From Actinostola sp. cb2023 (Eukaryota > Cnidaria > Anthozoa > Actiniaria > Actinostolidae), in assembly GCA_033675265.1 (NCBI GenBank), contig JAUJYZ010000140.1, positions 124,001 through 188,000 of the forward strand: a stretch of DNA of 64,000 bases. The letters are read 5' to 3'. Positions 11,905 to 23,790 of this stretch are shown piece after piece. A program made the position numbers and the translations under genes. Numbering within the stretch: position 1 is the stretch's first letter; the number at the start of each line of letters is the position of its first letter. A model generated the notes under the pieces. The model was not told where the DNA came from. It did not search any database and saw nothing but the letters and a program-made list of their open reading frames with translations.

Positions 11905-12013
11905 TTGTTTATTTAGTAAATAAACCCCTTCTGGCGACTGGTATATCAGCTGATAATGTCCGCGGCTGAGAGATGGTCCGAAAAATAAACAGTTGGCCGA
12001 GAAGCGAAGCTTG
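11905..12013. mobile_element. Half copy of the 1824-2010 foldback
   Basis: AACCCCTTCTGGCGACTGGT through AGTTGGCCGAGAAGCGAAGC matches the left half of the foldback at 1824-2010. The right half is absent. Confidence 0.8.
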
Positions 12014-12600
12014 GCATGTAAGCTTCTTTATTGATGTTCTTTCAAAATCGGGGATCGAAAGTTGATAAAGCGAAAATTATTGTTTTTGTAACGTAACACT
12101 TCTGTACTCTATTCCAAATACTTTAATTTTTCATTATCAATTCCAACAACATTCACTGTGACCAAGTGAACCAAAGACAACAACGTAGTGATATTTGACT
12201 TTTAATGATATTCACAGAAAACGTATTTTATCAGATAAAATCTGGCTCCACAAAAACGACTTTAACAATTTCGCTTTTAGAATCCTTGATAAACGAAATG
12301 AAAAACAAACTACACCCTGCGTGACGATGAACTCAACAACTGACTAAAAACGTAATAGTAAAACCTTCACCATCAAAAACTTGAATTCCAGAAACGTGAG
12401 AAAGCGAGCTCTATAAACAACGAATAAAATAATGTAAAATCAACTACCTAGTACATAGACTACAGTCTACTTCGCCGCACTGGAGATCAAACTATTAGTC
12501 AATTGTCTTCTATTGTTCAGTTTTTCATTTCGTTTTCTAGTCAGGTTTTGCTATAATTTTAGTCTTGACGTGTTTTCATTTATTAGTGGTACAACTAGAT
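12014..12600. other. No recognised feature
   Basis: Unique AT-rich intron sequence. No splice-bounded open frame or element ends seen. Confidence 0.5.
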
Positions 12601-13735
12601 TATACAATGTAGCAGGCCACAGGGATGGCAGTACGAGATTTACGCCTCTGTGTTGGCATGGCCAACCCGGCCTAGTTTAGCCGATGGTTTCTTAGTTTAT
12701 GTTTATTCTAATTGCCTAGAACAGTTTTTCAGGGGTTTACAACGCTTAATGGTCACAGAGATGACGATTTTTACAGCTTTCTATGGATCACAGAGTTGGT
12801 TGAGTTGATAAAATGTGCTTATGCTTATGCATTCCTTTTGGCCACAGAGCTGGCACATGTAGCAATAGAATGTGTTTATATTAGCCACAGGGTTGGCAAG
12901 ATATTCATTGCGAGTTAACAATTGATTGTTGAATTTGGTTTATTTGTCTACTACAATGTACATGTGTGTTGGTCACAGAGATGACGAGTATCTTCTCTTC
13001 AGTTTTCTATGGATCACAGAGCCGATAAAACGAGTGCCTATGCATGTCTCTGGCCACAGAGCTGGCACATGTACCATAGCAATAGAATGTGTTTAGCCAC
13101 AGGGTTGGCAAGTTGTTTACTGCATGACCGTTGGTCACAGAGATGACGAGTATCTTGTCTGCAGTTTGCTATGGATCACAGAGCTGATAAACGAGTGATT
13201 TTCCATGTCTCTGGCCACAGAGCTGGCACATGTAGCAATAGAATGTGTTTAGCCACTGTGTTGGCAAGTTATTTACTGCTGCATGACAGTTGGTCACAGA
13301 GATGACGAGTATTTTCTCAGCCGTGTTTTCTATGGATCACAGAGCTGATAAACGAGTGATTTTGCATGTCTCCACAGAGCTGGCACGTGTAGTATTAGAA
13401 TCGAATGTGTTTAGCCACAGGGTTGGCAAGTTATTTTACTGCATGCGAGTTAACAATTGCATTGAAGTAGGTATGTTGGTTCGTTCATTTTGTTAGTCTT
13501 CAGTACGAAAATTGCCAACTGCACGAGTGTTGGTCACAGGGATGACTTCCGCTCCGTGAAGCGCTATTTTCGTTAGTTCTCGGCTTTGCGGGCAGTTTTT
13601 GTAATGGTCGCATATATGACGATATTAGTTTAGTAACGTTGTGTAAAGTACTTTCTACATGTCACAGAGTTGGCAATGGCTTCTCCACTAGTAACAGGAG
13701 TTTGTTTTGCCACAGAGTTGGCGACGAATTTGAGT
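12600..13735. repeat. Higher-order repeat built on the CACAGRG motif
   Basis: Monomers of about 40 bp each begin with GG(T/A/C)CACAG(A/G)G. Four different monomers in fixed order (GGTCACAGAGATGACGA, GGATCACAGAGCTGATAA, GGCCACAGAGCTGGCACATG, AGCCACAGGGTTGGCAAG) form a roughly 160-bp unit repeated near 12750, 12971, 13132 and 13292. Degenerate single monomers occur on both sides (12613, 13532, 13661, 13711). GCCACAGAGCTGGC is a short inverted repeat. Short open frames here are accidental. Confidence 0.88.
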
Positions 13736-14324
13736 TCGGCAAGCATACACAATGTAGTTTCGAGTCGCTGTGTCAACGCCATGTACAATGGCTGATAGCT
13801 CCTTTTGTTTTTTGATTTTGAAAACTATTCGAAGACAGCAACCAACCTTCCGTGGAGGTGTTGGGTGCGAAGTTAATGTGTATTCTCTTCGCAAGGCGGG
13901 GTATTTTGATGAAATACAGAGCAATCTCTATCCTTGAGTGTAGTTAATCAATTGTTGGTTTTCTTATTCCTTATCGGGTATGGGGGTGGTTGCCCGGGGG
14001 GGTCTCCTTCTATTTCCCCCAGTGACAGTGCTTGGAGGGGTCTCTAAAGCACCCTCTCGGATTACCGGGCGCCAAGGCTGTCACTCCCTGGGTTTCATTT
14101 TGGTGACAACATTGTCATGTTGCCGTCTCTCAGTTCTCATGTTCCTAACATTTATCAGGTCCTTCTTCGATCCTTCTTCCTTTTTGCCAGTTCATCACTG
14201 GAAGTTACTAAAACCCGGAACCAGCCACAACGACCCACAACGATCCACACAACGATCCACAACGACCCACAGTGATACATTGTACCAAACAACGATACAA
14301 AACAATCTCAAAAGTAAACAAGAC
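13736..14324. other. No recognised gene; short CCACAACGA tandem
   Basis: Contains a G/C-rich part (13980-14090) and about six tandem ACAACGA(C/T)CCAC words at 14224-14272. The open frame on the plus strand lacks any recognisable domain. Confidence 0.5.
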
Positions 14325-14955
14325 CAAAATGTCACTCGCAAAATAATCAAACCGCCATTTGAACTCCAGTTACCAGTTTTACTGTAAGTATTTTCTTTGA
14401 GATATGTGCTCATTCGGCGATCATAAAGCCGTAATTATTTCTTATGCTGATTAAAAATACGAGATTCTGTTTAAAAGTCATAGAATTTCATTAAAATTAT
14501 ATGACCTGTCCACGATTTGTGCTGATCTCAGGTTCCATCGCTAAAATGAAAACAATCAGGCGTTCCGCTACGGCATGACAGTTTGACATGTGAATGTGAG
14601 AAAACTGCATGAGACGACTTCGTTTATCCATGACTATGGACTGTTATTCCCATTGCATGAGGGATAAAGAAGTCGTCCCATGCAGTTTTCTCACATTCAC
14701 ATGTCAAACTGTCATGCCGTAGCGGAATGCCTGAATGTTTTCATTTTAGCGACGGAACCCGAGATCAGCACAAATCGTGGATATAATTTTTATGAAATTC
14801 TATGACTTTTAAACAGAATCTCGTATTTTTATTCAGTATAAGAAATAATTACGGCTTTATGATCGCCGAATGAGCACATCTCAAAGAAAATACTTGTAAA
14901 ACCGGTAACTGGAGTTCAAATGGCGGTTCGGTTATTTTGCGAGTAGCATTTTGGT
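14325..14955. mobile_element. 630-bp near-perfect palindrome (foldback element)
   Basis: Arms of about 310 bp face each other. Outer ends are TGTCACTCGCAAAATAA (14331) against TTATTTTGCGAGTAGCA (14932). Inner ends are CATGAGACGACTTCGTTTAT against AAAGAAGTCGTCCCATG, with a spacer of about 25 bp near 14640. Arm identity looks above 90 percent. It abuts the 5' side of the BEL/Pao remnant. No transposase. Confidence 0.9.
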
Positions 14956-14959
14956 CTTT

Positions 14960-17700
14960 TTTGGTGAATATATGCAGTATTTACAGGATCAACAATTCAA
15001 GCGATCAACCAGTTCACCTACATGTGATCTATGAGATTACATGGAGAAAAGGCCTCCGAAATAGAAAATTTGATCACAAGCCTGGAGATCTCTTTAGCAC
15101 AAGCAAGACAACAGCAGGAAGATATTTCCTCATCAAGATTTGGAAGTTCTACAATCCCTTGTTCAGATCCAACTGTTGCTGCACATTATAAAGACAAAGA
15201 ATAACTCCTGGAATCCGGCCAAGGACATGATATGCTAAGCGATGGAGCCATTGGAGGAAGACAATTACCGTTCTCAGATCAACAAAGAAAATTCGAAATG
15301 GCTCCAAAGTTCTCTACACCATACATGTACATGTCAAGTGATGGTCAAATTGATCCACCTAACTATAGATCCACAACAAGACAGAAGTTTAGGCCCCTAG
15401 ATATACCTGACCAGGATGATCCCAAACGTAGTCGTAACATAGGTGACAGCAATGAAGATGATGATTTAGATCAGCTAATAATTATAAAAGAGATTCCAAC
15501 AGATCACAAGCCAAAGCCCTTTATATGGTGAACACGTACCTGGACAAGATGCCCAAAGAAGGCTACCAAGAGGATCCCCACAAAGACCGCAACGTTCTGA
15601 GACTAATCATGAATATGACCCATTTAAAGGATTGACAAGACTACCTGAGTGTCCAAATTTAAAGGTGATAAACGTATGTTCGAGTCATGGACAGTTCAAA
15701 ATCTGGGCTATTCTGCTGCAGCCTATGATGTAGCTATGACAAGACTGATCCGTAAGTATGGAGGAATGAGGCGAGAGATTAGACCTAGACAAGTTCCGTA
15801 CTGTAGAGTGTGTGAAGGAAATGCTACAGATCTGGAACAGTTCACAGAATTATTGGACACACTCATAGTGAAACTATCCGAATCAGGACAAGCAAGTGAA
15901 TTAGGATCAGACTCATTGTATGTCACACTGCTTCAAAATGTAAACGAACAGTTAATAGTCAAGCATCAGGATTGGCTTCGGGACAAACACTTAGAAGGAA
16001 CTGTTCGCAACCTTTACACGTTTGTGAATGAGGAAGCAGAAAGTTGGATGGCAGCAGTAGAGACTGTAAAAGGATCATGAGCAGACAAGGCCAGATCTCA
16101 CAGTGGAGGACGCACACTAGCAGTACCTCAAGTGACAACAGAAACGAAGAAGTCTTCATGGAAGTGAAGACTCTGTCCCCAAGAGCATGGCTTGTGGAAG
16201 TGTGACCAGTTCAAAGCATTGACTGTGAATGAAAGATGGAGTAAAGCCAAAGAGTTAAGTCTGTTTTTGTTGTCTGTCAAGTTCCCATTGAAGTGCAACA
16301 TGTAGAAGAACACGATTGTGTGGAATCAATGGTTGTCGCTCTAATCACAATCGTCTACTGCATGGAACTGAGTCAACGAGGGAACATGCACATGGATCAG
16401 CAGAGAGTGGTGTACACAAACCGCAAGAAAAACAAACCAGAAACAAGCATGACAAACCAGTCCCTGTTACAAAGCCCATGGTAGGGGAGGTTGGTGCTAG
16501 AACTCATGTCACCCCAACCACATCTCTGTCGAGCAACACAGAATACTTACATTTGTAGCATTAAGAACTGTACCTGTGGTCTTGAAGAATGGAAAAAAGG
16601 TCATACATATCAACGCCTTACTTGATGATGCAAGTACGAAATCCTATCTGAATGAAGATGTTGCAAGTTTACCACTTAGGCTTGGTGGGTGAGCAAGTTT
16701 CTTTATCTGTTCGAGTCCTGAATGATGTGTGTACTAATCTGAACAGCAGCTTGGTCTATTGTGATATAGAAAGTTGTGATGGTAGCATCAAGCAAAGAGT
16801 TGCAGTTCAAACTATTGACAAGGTCACAGGTACAGTTGTACATGCATGCTATAGACTGGTCAAGCCAGAACAACAAGTGGTAACATCTCATTGGAATCAA
16901 CTTTCCAACAATGGGTATTTACAAGATTTGTCAGTAGACGTGGCCCGCCACTTGATGTTTTCAGCGATAACGAAACAAATTTTAAAGGAGCCGAAGCAGA
17001 TGTGAAGCATGCTATGGAAACCAGGAACCTACATCACATCGCAGACCACTGTCTCAAAGAAGGTATAGCATGGCATTTTAATGCACTGGCAGCAAGCCAC
17101 GCAGAAGGAATTTGGGAGCAGAAGATAAGATCTACATGTATCCAAAGGATCCTTAAAGTTCCCTGGTAGGAATGCAACTTTTCAACGATGAGACGCTTCT
17201 CACACTAGTGGCAGAGGTAGAAAAGATTATAAATGATCGACAAATTACACCACAGACAGATGATGCCAATTACCGGCTAACCGTTAACCCAGAACATGCT
17301 TCTTTTGGCGAGGCCAAATCCATGTTATCCACCTGACGATTTCACGCCCAATGACATATACAACCAGCGCTGGCGACAGTGCCAATATTAAATTTGGCAA
17401 ACATCTTCAGGAGCATCAGAAGTGGCTTACTCCTCGACGAAATCTTAAGGTTGGTGACCTGGTTCTGTTACTTGAAGGATCCATGCCTCGCGGTCATTGG
17501 AAATTGGGAATCATAGAAACAATCGATTTGGTTATGTATGAATCGCTACAGTGAGAACCGCAACGTCATGTCTGCTGAGAGATGTAAGGAAGCTATGTCT
17601 GCTAGAAGGAGAACTCTTACCAAAGAAACAATGAACATGTATTTAATTTATTTGACTTTTCCTGTGAATAACTTTTTGTTAAAGACTGGTTAGTCTTTGG
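14960..17700 (+). pseudogene. BEL/Pao LTR retrotransposon remnant (gag-protease-integrase, RT deleted)
   Basis: A gag N-terminal region (15232-15531) leads through FKGLTRLPE to FKGDKRMFESW at about 15657. It then jumps to a DUF1759-type gag part with NLGYSAAAYDVA, KYGGMRR and ESGQASELGSDSLY (15697-16078). A zinc-knuckle fragment CGINGCRSNHNRLLH follows near 16316, then protease [13 protein letters not shown] near 16620. At about 16880 the sequence passes straight into integrase (FSDNETNFKGAE, ASHAEGIWE; 16960-17160) and the BEL tail (QKWLTPRRNLKVGDLVLL, 17420-17480). Reverse transcriptase and RNase H are missing, and frames shift several times, so it is dead. No LTR pair could be recognised. 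Confidence 0.85.
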
Positions 17701-17785
17701 AGGCCGGTGTTATCGCATTATTCACTACTCATCAGTAATTGAAGGGTTGCATGCCCATGAAAACGGCCTATTACCGGTAGTGACT

Positions 17786-18026
17786 ATTTTGATGATTTTT
17801 AAAATGTTTTGCAATTGCTTCAAAATACCTACAATTTGTACATGTATACAAACATTATTTGGTATTTTTAGATCGGTTACACTCGAATTGCGGGCACTAC
17901 AGTATTTATAATTTCGGCTTGAATTTTAAAGTGATAGTTCGGGACAGTATGCAAATTAGGATACTTTTACGGCCCAGTGACTTATTGCCAAGACAACAAA
18001 CACCTTGTAACACAATCAGCCTTTGA
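17786..18026. repeat. Left arm of a 5.5-kb inverted structure
   Basis: About 240 bp (ATTTTGATGATTTTTAAAAT through ACACAATCAGCCTTTGAAC) recurs as its reverse complement at 23104-23343 with high identity. Confidence 0.9.
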
Positions 18027-18368
18027 ACATGTTTGCCCTCCCCCTCCCCTCCCCAGTGCTTTCATTAGAAACCGGCTACCGCAGGAGCTCCGGCGGTTGT
18101 AAGTCCTCGAGTCGCCGGCTACTTTTTTTTTATCCATTGAAAGCAATTTTGCAAAAATAAAATATCAGTAGAATTATTACACTATCGTCAGTTAAAAAGC
18201 AGTCACGAATTAACTTATATCATAAGATAAAACTTCAATAAAACGCAATACAAGCTTCACTCATGTTTGTTGTTCGTGAAATGCCGACATTTTCAGCGGT
18301 AATATCGTAAAATACAACCTCGCTTTGAAGATGACCAAAGCACGTGGGCGCGACACGGTTGAATAAAC

Positions 18369-18497
18369 ATGGCGAAGCGCGGACAGACGGAACTGTTATC
18401 GTTCTTCACAAAGAAACCACGTTCCAGAACACAGGCTGGCGAAGCACGGACAGACGGAACTGTTATCGTTCTTCACAAAGAAACCACGCTCCAGAAC
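18369..18497 (+). pseudogene. Candidate start exon with PCNA-box-like motif, tandemly duplicated
   Basis: ATG at 18369 opens a frame reading MAKRGQTELLSFFTKKPR. QTELLSFF fits the PCNA-interacting QxxLxxFF pattern, and similar N-termini occur in hAT-like transposases. The segment is duplicated with a 67-bp period (18370 and 18437), so the frame breaks in the second copy. That copy is then cut by the MITE at 18498. Beyond the MITE, TCCAGAACAG|GTATGG supplies a possible donor at 18909. The first copy ends with CACAGGC, the tip of the MITE, so the duplication followed the MITE insertion. Downstream exons were not found. CACGTG at about 18342 could be promoter sequence. The parent gene is unknown. 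Confidence 0.5.
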
Positions 18498-18899
18498 ACA
18501 GGCAGCCCAACCATTCCTTTTGAGGCTACTAAATAATTAAAAAAATGATATTTGTCTTTTTAGATGGGTTTCCTGTGGTAGAGCATGCGCGCATTTATAT
18601 ATTGGGCTTCCTGTGTTGAGTAAGCTATAATGTTGGGATCCCTGTGTGCATCCTGCGGGACGCGCCCGCAGCAATGTGTATATTTCAATATACATGTGTA
18701 CACATGTACTGCGGGACTCGCAGGATGCGCACAGGGAGCCCAATATTATACGGTACTCAACACAGGAAGTCCAACATATCTACGTATTATATATTGTGTG
18801 CGTGCGCGCTCTACCACAGGAAACCCATCAAAAAAAGACGCAAATATCATTTTATTGAATTAATTAGTCGCCTCAAAAGGAATGGTTGGGCTGCCTGTG
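18498..18899. mobile_element. hAT-like foldback MITE with 8-bp target duplication
   Basis: Termini ACAGGCAGCCCAACCATTCC and GGAATGGTTGGGCTGCCTGT are reverse complements, and the pairing extends inward for roughly 180 bp. TCCAGAAC (18490-18497 and 18900-18907) flanks it as an 8-bp duplication. The same termini occur at 54637-55100. A relative with other interior arms lies at 49127-49708. No transposase inside. Confidence 0.85.
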
Positions 18900-18909
18900 T
18901 CCAGAACAG

Positions 18910-19204
18910 GTATGGCCCTGCGCACAGAGTTGGTGTACACGGAAAATTATATCGACTTTGGATGATTTAGTATTGAAGAAATTCCAAATTTGACTAGCGT
19001 TAGAAAACAAAACTCACTTTTTAAAAAACCTTATGTTTACATGTACATTTATGTATAGCATTTTTGCCCCACTATCTTTTTGTAAATCGCGCCGGCAAAT
19101 TGTTTTTTGCACTTCGAGGCTTATTACATTTTTAGTTTTATTCAATAATCTCTATGATGTTTGACACTTTTTGCCGTGACACTTTTACGTTTGAAAATAG
19201 TAAA
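18910..19204. other. No recognised feature
   Basis: Unique AT-rich sequence between the MITE and the 150-bp tandem array. Nothing assignable. Confidence 0.5.
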
Positions 19205-20362
19205 TACGGTAATAGTCCGGCAGATTGGTGCAGAAAAAAGGTCGAATTGTGGGATTTATGGTAAAAGCACCAAATTTGGTACAGAGATAGAGAATCACCT
19301 ATAGAACAATATTGGCTATGGACCCACTCAGAATATATCCCATAATTGCAATTACAGCAGTTTTAAGGAGGCTCTATACATCGTAACCATGGAAATTGTG
19401 AGATGTGTTGAAAAAACACCAAATTTGTTACAGAGATAGGTAATCACCTATAGAACAATATTGACAATGGACCCACTCAGAATATATCCCATAATTGCAA
19501 TTACAGCAGTTTTAAGGTGGCTCTATACATCGTAACCATGGAAATTGTGAGATGTGTTGAAAAAGCACCAAATTTGTTACAGAGATAGGTGATTCACCTA
19601 TAGAACAATATTGACAATGGACCCACTCGGAATATATCCCATAATTGCAATTACAGCAGTTTTAAGGTGGCTCTATACATCTAACCATGGAATTTGTGAG
19701 ATGTGTTGAAAAAACACCAAATATGATGATACAGAGATAGGTAATCACATATAAAACAATATTGATTATAAACCTACTCGGAATCTATCCCATAATTGCA
19801 GTTATAGCAGTTTTAGGGGATTCCGGCTTTACCTCGTAACCATGTTAATTATGAGAATGCATGACAAAAACACCAACTTTGGTATATAGATTAAGAATCG
19901 CCTATAGAGCAAAATTGACAATGGACCCACTGGGAATCTATCCCATAATTGCGATTATAGCGGTTTTAAGGGGGTTCTATACCTCGTAACCATGGTGACA
20001 CCAAATGTGGTATTCAGAGATAGGTTATCATCTATACTGCTCTTTTAATAAATCCCACAATGCATGATTTTCTGCGCTTGATGTCAAATTTATTCTTTTG
20101 AATTCCATTCATTTCCCTTTATTGTTTTCAGTCTTTGTATATTTTGAATAGAATTCAAAAGAATAAGTTTGACGTCAAGCGTGGAAAATCATGCATTGTG
20201 GGATTTATTAAAAGGGTCTATAGAACAATATTGACTATGGACCAACTCGGAATATGTTACATAATTGCAATTATAGCAATTTTAAACCATAATTATTATT
20301 ATTTTAAGGGGGTTATATACCTCGTAACCATAGAAATTATGGAACTAATGACAGAAGCGCCA
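19205..20362. repeat. 150-bp tandem repeats, left arm of the inverted structure
   Basis: Copies of a roughly 150-bp unit (GGACCCACTCAGAATATATC, CCATAATTGCAATTA, CGTAACCATGGAAATTG, ACACCAAATTTG) begin near 19320, 19470, 19620, 19767, 19924 and 20236. The 5' copy begins GTCCGGCAGATTGGTGC, which reappears inverted at 22325. The last two copies are separated by the palindrome at 20042-20214. Confidence 0.9.
20042..20214. mobile_element. Foldback inserted in the 150-bp array
   Basis: CTTTTAATAAATCCCACAAT and ATTGTGGGATTTATTAAAAG are terminal inverted repeats. Arms of 60-65 bp run to TTTGAATTC/GAATTCAAA around a spacer of about 45 bp. Confidence 0.85.
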
Positions 20363-20485
20363 CAGGATAAGTGAATTATCATCAGTATCATTCGATTGGC
20401 AGGATAAGTGAATTATCATCAGTATCATTCGATTGGCAAGATAAGTGAATTATCATCGGTATCATTGGATACTGGCAGGATGAGT
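20363..20485. repeat. 38-bp tandem repeat, 3 copies
   Basis: AGGATAAGTGAATTATCATC then GTATCATTCGATTGGC repeats at 20363, 20401 and 20439, with a decayed fourth start. Confidence 0.9.
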
Positions 20486-21580
20486 GAGCTTTATTTGTAG
20501 CGTTAGTCATTCGATGTGTCTAGTTGTTGGATGATTGCAAATGAAAAGCGGGTTTACCAGGTTATGGTGGTCAAGAGGCTAGTGTGTACAGCTAGCGGGG
20601 GAAGACTTTGCCGGGTTCGCTTTTTTATTTGTAGCGTGAGTTCTTCCATATGTCTAGTTGTTGGATAATTGCAAATTAAAGCGAGTTTGTATGTCCAAGT
20701 TCATGACTTGAATATTGATCATGTGAGGAGGTTTCTGCAAATGAGTTGTTTGTATCTAGCACGTGAATACCCGCTTAGTCCCGTGGCGTATTCGTATGTT
20801 TGTGAACATGTAGCGTGACATAAATTGCGTGGGTTGTTGGTGACTGCATGATTAGGGAAACGAAGTAACTGGGCGGTCCAAGGTGTTATTACGTACTGCC
20901 AAAGGCGCGGACATGTTTTGAAAATATCAATTGCCCTGATAGACCTGATAGGCCGCACCTACACTAAGGTGCCGTAGTTGTTTCTCATGTCATGGTCCAG
21001 GTTTCAGCTGCAAATAAGTAATCTATTCTACAACACTCCCACTCATACTCAGTTCATTTAAGATATGGGATAATTATGGATCAGCGGCATTCAGCCTATC
21101 GGTTCCTCTTATTTACTCAGTAGATCACTCTACTACCTCAATTAACATCCTAATCACCCCATTCTTACAACAAACTCCCCAATGCTCACCCAAACTTCCA
21201 TTACCAATAAGGGATGTATAATAAAATAAGAAGTATCCGCATTCAACTTGTTTTATCCTTTTCTCAAGATTGCGGTTAGCTGTTATCGCGCTACCGACCG
21301 TAACAGCTAGGGTTTCAATCTGAATCAACCCATTTAGTCCATTTAGCGGTTGCTTAACATGCAATTTTACTCCGGAGCTGTCCAGGCTGGAAGGCAAATT
21401 TTTCCACCTCTTTTCCAAATGTCATGATATTCTTTACAAGAGGATGAAATGTATATAGACATCAGGTCGAGTCAATTCATGGCAGACAATAGAATCCCAT
21501 CAAGTCGGCAAGTCGGCAGATCAGGAAAACCATCCAACATTGCATTCAAGTCATAATATACTATTATCACATCTCCTTAT
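20486..21580. other. No recognised gene; short internal duplication
   Basis: TTTATTTGTAGCGT and GTCTAGTTGTTGGAT occur at about 20490-20530 and again at 20624-20668, so part is duplicated. Minus-strand open frames at 20719-20958 and 21125-21418 have no recognisable motif and are not called. Confidence 0.5.
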
Positions 21581-21587
21581 CAACGCC

Positions 21588-21830
21588 AACAAGACTGAGT
21601 AGATGACCATCAACGAGGATGTCAACCACCAATCCATCTACTCCAAGGGTGGCACTCCACTCAAGGAGGTCGGCGACTGTAATTATCTTGGATCTTATGT
21701 TGCTGATCAAAGCAATAAGGATTTCATTGCAATGCTGCAATCAACTGCATCACATCTGGTATATCCAAGTCTACTAAATTATCCTTCTTTAGAACTTGTG
21801 TAGAAAACATTCTCTATTCTAAGTTCATGT
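21588..21830 (+). pseudogene. LINE reverse-transcriptase C-terminal fragment
   Basis: Encodes KTE-MTINEDVNHQ, then KEVGDCNYLGSYV and later CNQLHHIW after a frame change. These match the segment after the RT active site in several LINE clades (KTE-M, K-YLGS-V, AW-A-NKL-KIW). The flanks are not LINE-like and there is no tail. It is an isolated remnant in the spacer of the inverted structure. Confidence 0.6.
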
Positions 21831-22340
21831 GGTAGATTTTGTATGTTTAGTGATTTATCTCGTTTCCATGGTGACAATGTATAGAGCCACCATAAAACCG
21901 CTATTATCGCAATTATGGGATAGATTCTGAGTGGGTCCATTGTCAATATTGCTTTATAGGTGATTCTTAATCTATATACCAAATTTGGTGTTTTAGTCAG
22001 GCATTCCACAATTACCATGGTGACGAGGCATAGAGCCCCCTTAAAACCGCTATAATCGCAATTATGGGATATATTCCGAGTGGGTCCATTGTCAATATTG
22101 TTCTATAGGTGATTACCTATCTCTGTACCAAATTTGGTGTTTTTTCAACACATCTCACAATTTCCATGGTTACGATGTATAGAGCCTCCTTAAAACTGCT
22201 GTAATTGCAATTATGTGATAGATTCTGAGTGGGTCCATAGCCAATATTGTTCTACAGGTGATTCTCTATCTCTGTACCAAATTTGGTGCTTTTACCATAA
22301 ATCCCACAATTTAAGCACCAATCTGCCGGACTATAAGCGT
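21831..22340. repeat. 150-bp tandem repeats, right (inverted) arm
   Basis: Reverse-complement copies of the 19205-20362 unit begin near 21840, 22010 and 22150 (GAGTGGGTCCAT at 21930, 22079 and 22230) and end with GCACCAATCTGCCGGACTAT at 22315-22334, the mirror of the left array start. Confidence 0.88.
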
Positions 22341-23103
22341 TATCTTGCTGTAAAATCTAGACAGCTAATTATAAGCTAATTAGTGTTCATAACATTCCAG
22401 CGTGCATCGGCTTGTCTCTTTCATTTTTTGGTTTTCCTTCCATTTCTCAAATCTTAATGTTTGCCGTGTATTGACCTTCAAATGTTCAGATGTGTTAATC
22501 TATTAAATAGTATTTTGTTTTGTAGTAGTATTTGTTTTTGTAAAACTACTGATAAAGAATCGAAAGGTATTTGTTTCAGTCAACATGAAACTCAATCAGC
22601 CAGATATTAACCTTCATTCTTCTGTCAAATAAAAGTAAGAAACTGCCTCTCGTATGTTTGAAATGCCATTCTAGAGGGTCCATGTTTCAAAATCCTTACT
22701 AAGTATTATTTGCAGAAATGCTCCCCCCAAAAGACTGGAAAATTATGCCATTTCAGAGGCTCCAAATTTCAAAATTTTCCACAAATTGGATACAGCCACC
22801 TATAATTTCGATGAAGCCTGCTACTCAAAAAATTAATGAAAGCACTGCCTCCCCCTTCTCAATGTTGAAGTCCTTCAGTAGTGAGGTCCACTATACGCTT
22901 ACAAATTCCCTCCCCCTCTCCAATGTTGAAGATACATCATTGCCCATGAAGGAGCGCAACTGTTGGTCAACATTGTATGGTGGGGGGAGGGGAGAGGAGG
23001 GGAGTGTACAGGTGGGTAATCTCGATCTAAGTTCTTCATATAGTGTAATAATCGGTCTCAACATCACCAAATAATGTTTGTATAGGTATCTACAAGCCAG
23101 TAG
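22341..23103. other. No recognised gene
   Basis: Unique sequence with two CCCCCTCTCCAATGTTGAAG-like words (about 22850 and 22915) and a G-rich tract at 22980-23005. The open frame at 22718-23074 looks accidental. Confidence 0.5.
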
Positions 23104-23343
23104 TTCAAAGGCTGATTGTGTTACAAGGTGTTTGTTGTCTTGGCAATAAGTCACTGGGCCGTAAAAGTATCCTAATTTGCATACTGTCCCGAACTATCAC
23201 TTTAAAATTCAAGCCGAAATTATAAATACTGTAGTGCCCGCAATTCGAGTGTAACCGATTTAAAAATACCAAATAATGTTTGTATACATGTACAATGTAG
23301 GTATTTAGAAGCAATTGCATAACATTTTAAAAATCATCAAAAT
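23104..23343. repeat. Right arm of the 5.5-kb inverted structure
   Basis: Reverse complement of 17786-18026 (GTTCAAAGGCTGATTGTGTT through ATTTTAAAAATCATCAAAAT). Confidence 0.9.
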
Positions 23344-23790
23344 ATTCAGGTAACTCGAGTACGCGAGTAGCTCCCTATTGATTCATATTTGCCATGGTTT
23401 CACCGGTCAGTTATACTTTGTAATTATCGTCAGCATGTATTTATTTATATAGTTATATTGATATTTAGTGATGTATTGCTTATTTGTAGAACCGTATTTA
23501 TTAAACTGATGTGTTATGGGAAAGCTGTTGGCTTGTACAATGTACATGTATAATAAATTAAAAACAAACTGACATTGACACTGACACCAAATTAGCATAT
23601 CCCAATTTCAAATCTTTATTAACTCGCAAATGCGAAGCTCAAATCACAAATACTGAACCATCCCACTATTCACTTGATATGTAATCAATTTCTTTTCAAA
23701 AGAAAAAAAAAAGCATCATATGTACAGTTTGTCACAGTTCCTGGTACCCTTGCAAAGGGTAGAACTCCTAATTAATACACCTATTCCAAA
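23344..23790. other. No recognised feature
   Basis: AT-rich intron-like sequence. Nothing I can assign. Confidence 0.45.

Noticed and set aside
14960..17700. Idea that the BEL/Pao remnant could be an active element
   Set aside because: Reverse transcriptase and RNase H are deleted, gag has an internal deletion, frames shift repeatedly and no LTR pair is visible.
18537..18970. Several overlapping frames on both strands
   Set aside because: They lie inside a palindromic MITE, so both strands give mirror-like frames.
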